A stretch of 64,000 nucleotides of DNA from Escherichia sp. E4742 (GTDB lineage Bacteria; Pseudomonadota; Gammaproteobacteria; Enterobacterales; Enterobacteriaceae), in contig NZ_CP040443.1 of assembly GCF_005843885.1 (NCBI RefSeq), positions 3,348,001 through 3,412,000 of the forward strand. The letters run 5' to 3'. Position numbers and translations under genes: made by a program. The stretch's first letter is position 1. Each line of letters starts with the position of its first letter. This document shows positions 61,127 through 64,000 of this stretch, one piece after another. The notes below the pieces were generated by a model, which was not told the origin of the DNA, made no database searches, and saw only the letters and a program-made list of their open reading frames with translations.

Positions 61127-61251
61127 ACCACCATCACAACCAACAGAGCAGCTACGAATCACCGTAGCCAATAAAGTGATAGCTTGCAGGATAACGACCA
61201 GTCGGGCCAAGAGATAATTCGCCCCTCTGTATTCATTATCCTGCTGAATAG

Positions 61252-64000
61252 TTATTTCACCGCGAACGTGCTGTCCAGTTTGCTGTAACCCAGTCCGTTG
61301 ATCTTCTTCACTTTGATCTGCACCGGAATACGCTCTTTCATCGCTTCAACGTGGCTAATCACCCCGATGGTTTTACCACTGGCGTTCAGGGCATCCAGTG
61401 CGTCAAGGGCGGTATCCAGCGTTTCGCTATCCAGCGTGCCGAAACCTTCATCGAGGAACAGCGAGTCAATACGCGTTTTATGGCTGACCAGATCCGAAAG
61501 CGCCAGCGCCAGTGCCAGGCTCACGAGGAAACTTTCGCCGCCGGAAAGGGTACGGGTGTCGCGTACCGCATCTGCCTGCCAGGTATCAACAACCTCGACC
61601 TCCAGCGCCTCGCTGGCTTTACGCTGTAACAGGTAGCGACCGTGCAGCCGGGTAAGTTGCTGGTTAGCCAGATGGACCAGATTATCCAGCGTCAGTCCCT
61701 GAGCGAATTTACGGAATTTATCGCCCTCTTTGGAGCCAATCAGCGAATTAAGATATCCCCAGTCCTCAACCTGCTGCGTCGTCTGTGCAATTTGCTGCAT
61801 TAAGGTTTGTTGTTGCTGACGGTTGTCTGCATCCTGCTTCAGCTGCTGGCGAATTTCCCCCTGGCGAGTGGTGTTTTCACGCAACTTTTGGTGAGTTTGG
61901 GCTAACTCTTGCTGAATCTGTTCCACCGTCACCGTGAGATCCAGTCCGCCAGGTCGGTGTTGCTGATGCTGTGCCAGCGTTTCAGCTGTCTGAGTGGCCA
62001 GCGCTTGCGCCTGACGACGCTGGTTTTCCAGATTCTGCTTGAGCTGTTCCAGCTGCGTTAGTGTTTGTTCATCCATTAGCGCTGCAAGAAATGCCTGCTG
62101 ATCGTCAAAAATGCTGTCCTGTAGCGCGGTGTCAAACTGCGCCTGAATTTTTTGCAGACTTTGCACTGCCAGAACCTCCTGTTGCTGCAACGTTTGCTGC
62201 TGGCTTTGCAACGCGAGGCATTGTTCGTGAACTTGCCGCCAGTTTTCCAGCGCCACCGTTTCTTCGCTGTGCGGGAGTTCATCACTTTGCGGCAACGTTT
62301 CCAGAATCGGCGTCAGCTGCTGAATACGGTTTTGCAGCGCGGTTAATTCGTTCTGGCGTTGCTGCCAGTTCTGCGCTTCTTGCTGACGTGTCGCCAACCA
62401 GCTCTCTTCTTCCTCTTCCTGTGGCAATGTCAGTGCGTAACCTGCCAATGCCGTTAAGAGTTGCTGCTGGCGTTGTTCAATTTGCTGTTGATACTGGATA
62501 ATTTGCTGGTTATGCGCGGCAATCTGCCCTTGTAATTCATGTCGTTGGCTGAGTAACCGCAGCTGGCGTTCGTGCTCATCTTGTGCATCTAGCCACGGTT
62601 GAATATCGTCCTGTGGCTGCAAGGTGATATTGAGGCTGGCCGCGACGGCTTGCCATTGTTGAGTAAGTGCTTGCTCATCTTGTCGGAGGCTTTGTGCTTC
62701 GTTTTCATCGCGCTGAAGCTGCTTCGTTAATGTATCCAGTTGCCCACGCAGCGCCGCGCCTTCTTCGCCGAGCTTTTTCACTTCGTTTTCCAGCGTTAAT
62801 AGCCGGGCCTGATTAACGCCCGGTTCCAGCGCCTGATACGCCTCAACCGCCGGGTGGCTGGTGGAACCGCAAAGTGGACAAGGCTGACCCGCCTGTAACT
62901 GCGCGCGCTGGGCTTCCAGCGTTTTAATGCGCGCTTCCTGCTCGCAAATTGTTTTGACATCGGCAAGTTGCTGCGTCTTTTCTTTATAACGCTGGCGCAT
63001 TTCGTTAAGTGCGGCGTTACGTTGCGTCTGTTCCAGAGTGACATTCTGGATAGCGACCTGTAACTGCGCCAGACGTTTTTGTTGGGGAACAATCTGCCCA
63101 TGCAGCGCAACCAGGCGTTGACGCAGTGGGCGTTGCTCAGCATGTTGCGCCTGGGCGCTAGCAACTTCATCGGCGGTTAACGTCAACGTGATCGCCGCAA
63201 GCGCATTAATTTTTTGCTCTGCATGGGTTAACTGTTGCTGCCATTGCCGCAGATGCTCGCGATCGCTGGTTTGTTGGGAGAACTGCGCACGCCAACCCGC
63301 CAGTTCGTTGTTCCACTGACGGAAGCGGTCGTGTTCCTGTAACCAGGCATTCAGGCTTTGTTGCTGCTGCTGTAATTCTGCTGACTGCTTCGCCGCGTGG
63401 TGGCGAATGCTCGCGCGAAGCGCCATTGTGCTCTGTAAGCGAGTATTTACTTCTTCAATCTGCTGGCGAGTATGCGTTAGCGCTGCGCTGTGTTCTGCTA
63501 TTCGTTCCCAGTGCGGACGAAGATTTCTTGCCGGTTGCGCCAGGCTGAGGGCCGCCAGTTGCGGTTGTGCTTTTTCTTCTTCGGCTAACGCCTGTTGCAG
63601 TGCCTGCTGACGGCGACTGGCTTCCTGCTGCAACTCGTCCTTACGCGTTAACCAGTTTAGCGATTGTTGTTCTTGCTGCTGCGCAGTGAGTAACCGTTTC
63701 TCTTCGTCAGTGAGTACCTGCAAACTATCTGTAAGCGATTGCAGCTGTTCTGGCGCTAATAACGCAACGCCGCTGGCCTGCGCTTGCAGTTTCTCCAGCT
63801 CAGTACGGGTCGATTTATGCTGTTCAAAAACCATCGCCGAGATTTGCCCGTAGATTTCGGTGCCGGTTAACTCCTCGAGCAATTCCGCGCGTTCTTTTGG
63901 TTTTGCATTCAGGAAGGCAGCAAATTGCCCTTGTGAAAGCAGCATCGAACGGGTGAAGCGCCCGTAATCAAGCCCGGTTAACGTCGCTGTCAGTTCCAGC
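61252..64000 (-). CDS. sbcC: SbcC nuclease subunit (5' end cut by window)
   Basis: SbcC is the SMC/Rad50-like ATPase of the SbcCD nuclease that cleaves DNA hairpins and palindromes. The open frame runs to the right edge; upstream codons beyond the Met at 63945 continue in frame (TGLDYGRFTRSM), so that Met is internal. About 915 of roughly 1048 residues are visible: long Gln-rich coiled coils, the zinc-hook CPLCGSTSHP, and the C-terminal half-ATPase with signature LSGGESFLVSLALALALSD and Walker B SLFLDEGFG. The N-terminal Walker A is outside the window. Relevant here because long REP palindromes are abundant. Confidence 0.96.
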   Translation of the reverse strand, partial: LELTATLTGLDYGRFTRSMLLSQGQFAAFLNAKPKERAELLEELTGTEIYGQISAMVFEQHKSTRTELEKLQAQASGVALLAPEQLQSLTDSLQVLTDEEKRLLTAQQQEQQSLNWLTRKDELQQEASRRQQALQQALAEEEKAQPQLAALSLAQPARNLRPHWERIAEHSAALTHTRQQIEEVNTRLQSTMALRASIRHHAAKQSAELQQQQQSLNAWLQEHDRFRQWNNELAGWRAQFSQQTSDREHLRQWQQQLTHAEQKINALAAITLTLTADEVASAQAQHAEQRPLRQRLVALHGQIVPQQKRLAQLQVAIQNVTLEQTQRNAALNEMRQRYKEKTQQLADVKTICEQEARIKTLEAQRAQLQAGQPCPLCGSTSHPAVEAYQALEPGVNQARLLTLENEVKKLGEEGAALRGQLDTLTKQLQRDENEAQSLRQDEQALTQQWQAVAASLNITLQPQDDIQPWLDAQDEHERQLRLLSQRHELQGQIAAHNQQIIQYQQQIEQRQQQLLTALAGYALTLPQEEEEESWLATRQQEAQNWQQRQNELTALQNRIQQLTPILETLPQSDELPHSEETVALENWRQVHEQCLALQSQQQTLQQQEVLAVQSLQKIQAQFDTALQDSIFDDQQAFLAALMDEQTLTQLEQLKQNLENQRRQAQALATQTAETLAQHQQHRPGGLDLTVTVEQIQQELAQTHQKLRENTTRQGEIRQQLKQDADNRQQQQTLMQQIAQTTQQVEDWGYLNSLIGSKEGDKFRKFAQGLTLDNLVHLANQQLTRLHGRYLLQRKASEALEVEVVDTWQADAVRDTRTLSGGESFLVSLALALALSDLVSHKTRIDSLFLDEGFGTLDSETLDTALDALDALNASGKTIGVISHVEAMKERIPVQIKVKKINGLGYSKLDSTFAVK

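Overview
The window is a chromosomal segment of Escherichia coli, recognisable gene by gene as the K-12 8-minute region from prpD to sbcC. It is not K-12 itself. Proteins are close to K-12 but carry scattered substitutions. The autotransporter gene yaiT and the acyltransferase-like gene yaiX, which I remember as IS-interrupted in K-12, are intact here, and a complete two-gene unit (54911-57642) stands where K-12 has only ykiA-type remnants. No insertion sequence, prophage, tRNA, rRNA or CRISPR array is visible.

Layout. 1-2677: end of the propionate operon (prpD 3' part, prpE). 3387-5919: codBA, cytosine uptake and deamination. 6236-9592: cynR divergent from cynTSX, cyanate detoxification. 9695-15956: the lac operon lacZYA and lacI, with O1, O2, O3, CRP site and promoter readable. 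16033-25152: mhpR divergent from mhpABCDFE, then mhpT, for 3-phenylpropionate catabolism. 25254-28569: yaiL and frmRAB, formaldehyde detoxification. 28758-31984: yaiS-yaiP-yaiX-yaiO, a probable envelope-glycan operon. 32581-35995: tauABCD, taurine sulfur scavenging. 36036-37010: hemB. 37537-41263: yaiT and the regulator-like yaiV. 41264-47233: ampH, sbmA-yaiW, yaiY, yaiZ, ddlA. 47696-51127: iraP, phoA, psiF, dgcC. 51144-54766: proC, yaiI, aroL-yaiA-aroM, ppnP. 54911-57642: an undescribed AT-rich gene pair. 57725-64000: rdgC, mak, araJ and a 5'-truncated sbcC.

Much of the window is catabolic or scavenging capacity for single unusual substrates, each unit with its own regulator or operator: CynR, LacI, MhpR, FrmR, a PurR-like site before codB, a Pho box before phoA, TyrR boxes before aroL. 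Non-coding space is dominated by REP/BIME palindromes. Four intergenic regions carry them as nearly perfect tandem arrays with periods of 95, 100, 101 and 97 bp. Most blocks lie between convergent genes.

Strain-specific oddities are: a 16-codon in-frame deletion in araJ, a duplicated cynR 3' end plus REP unit, a 7-residue extension of AroL, point variants in lac O2, O3 and the CRP site, and a perfect 24-bp inverted repeat at the frmR promoter. The parts with least established function are the yaiS-P-X-O operon and the 54911-57642 gene pair. Comparisons with K-12 are from memory; no alignment or database search was run.
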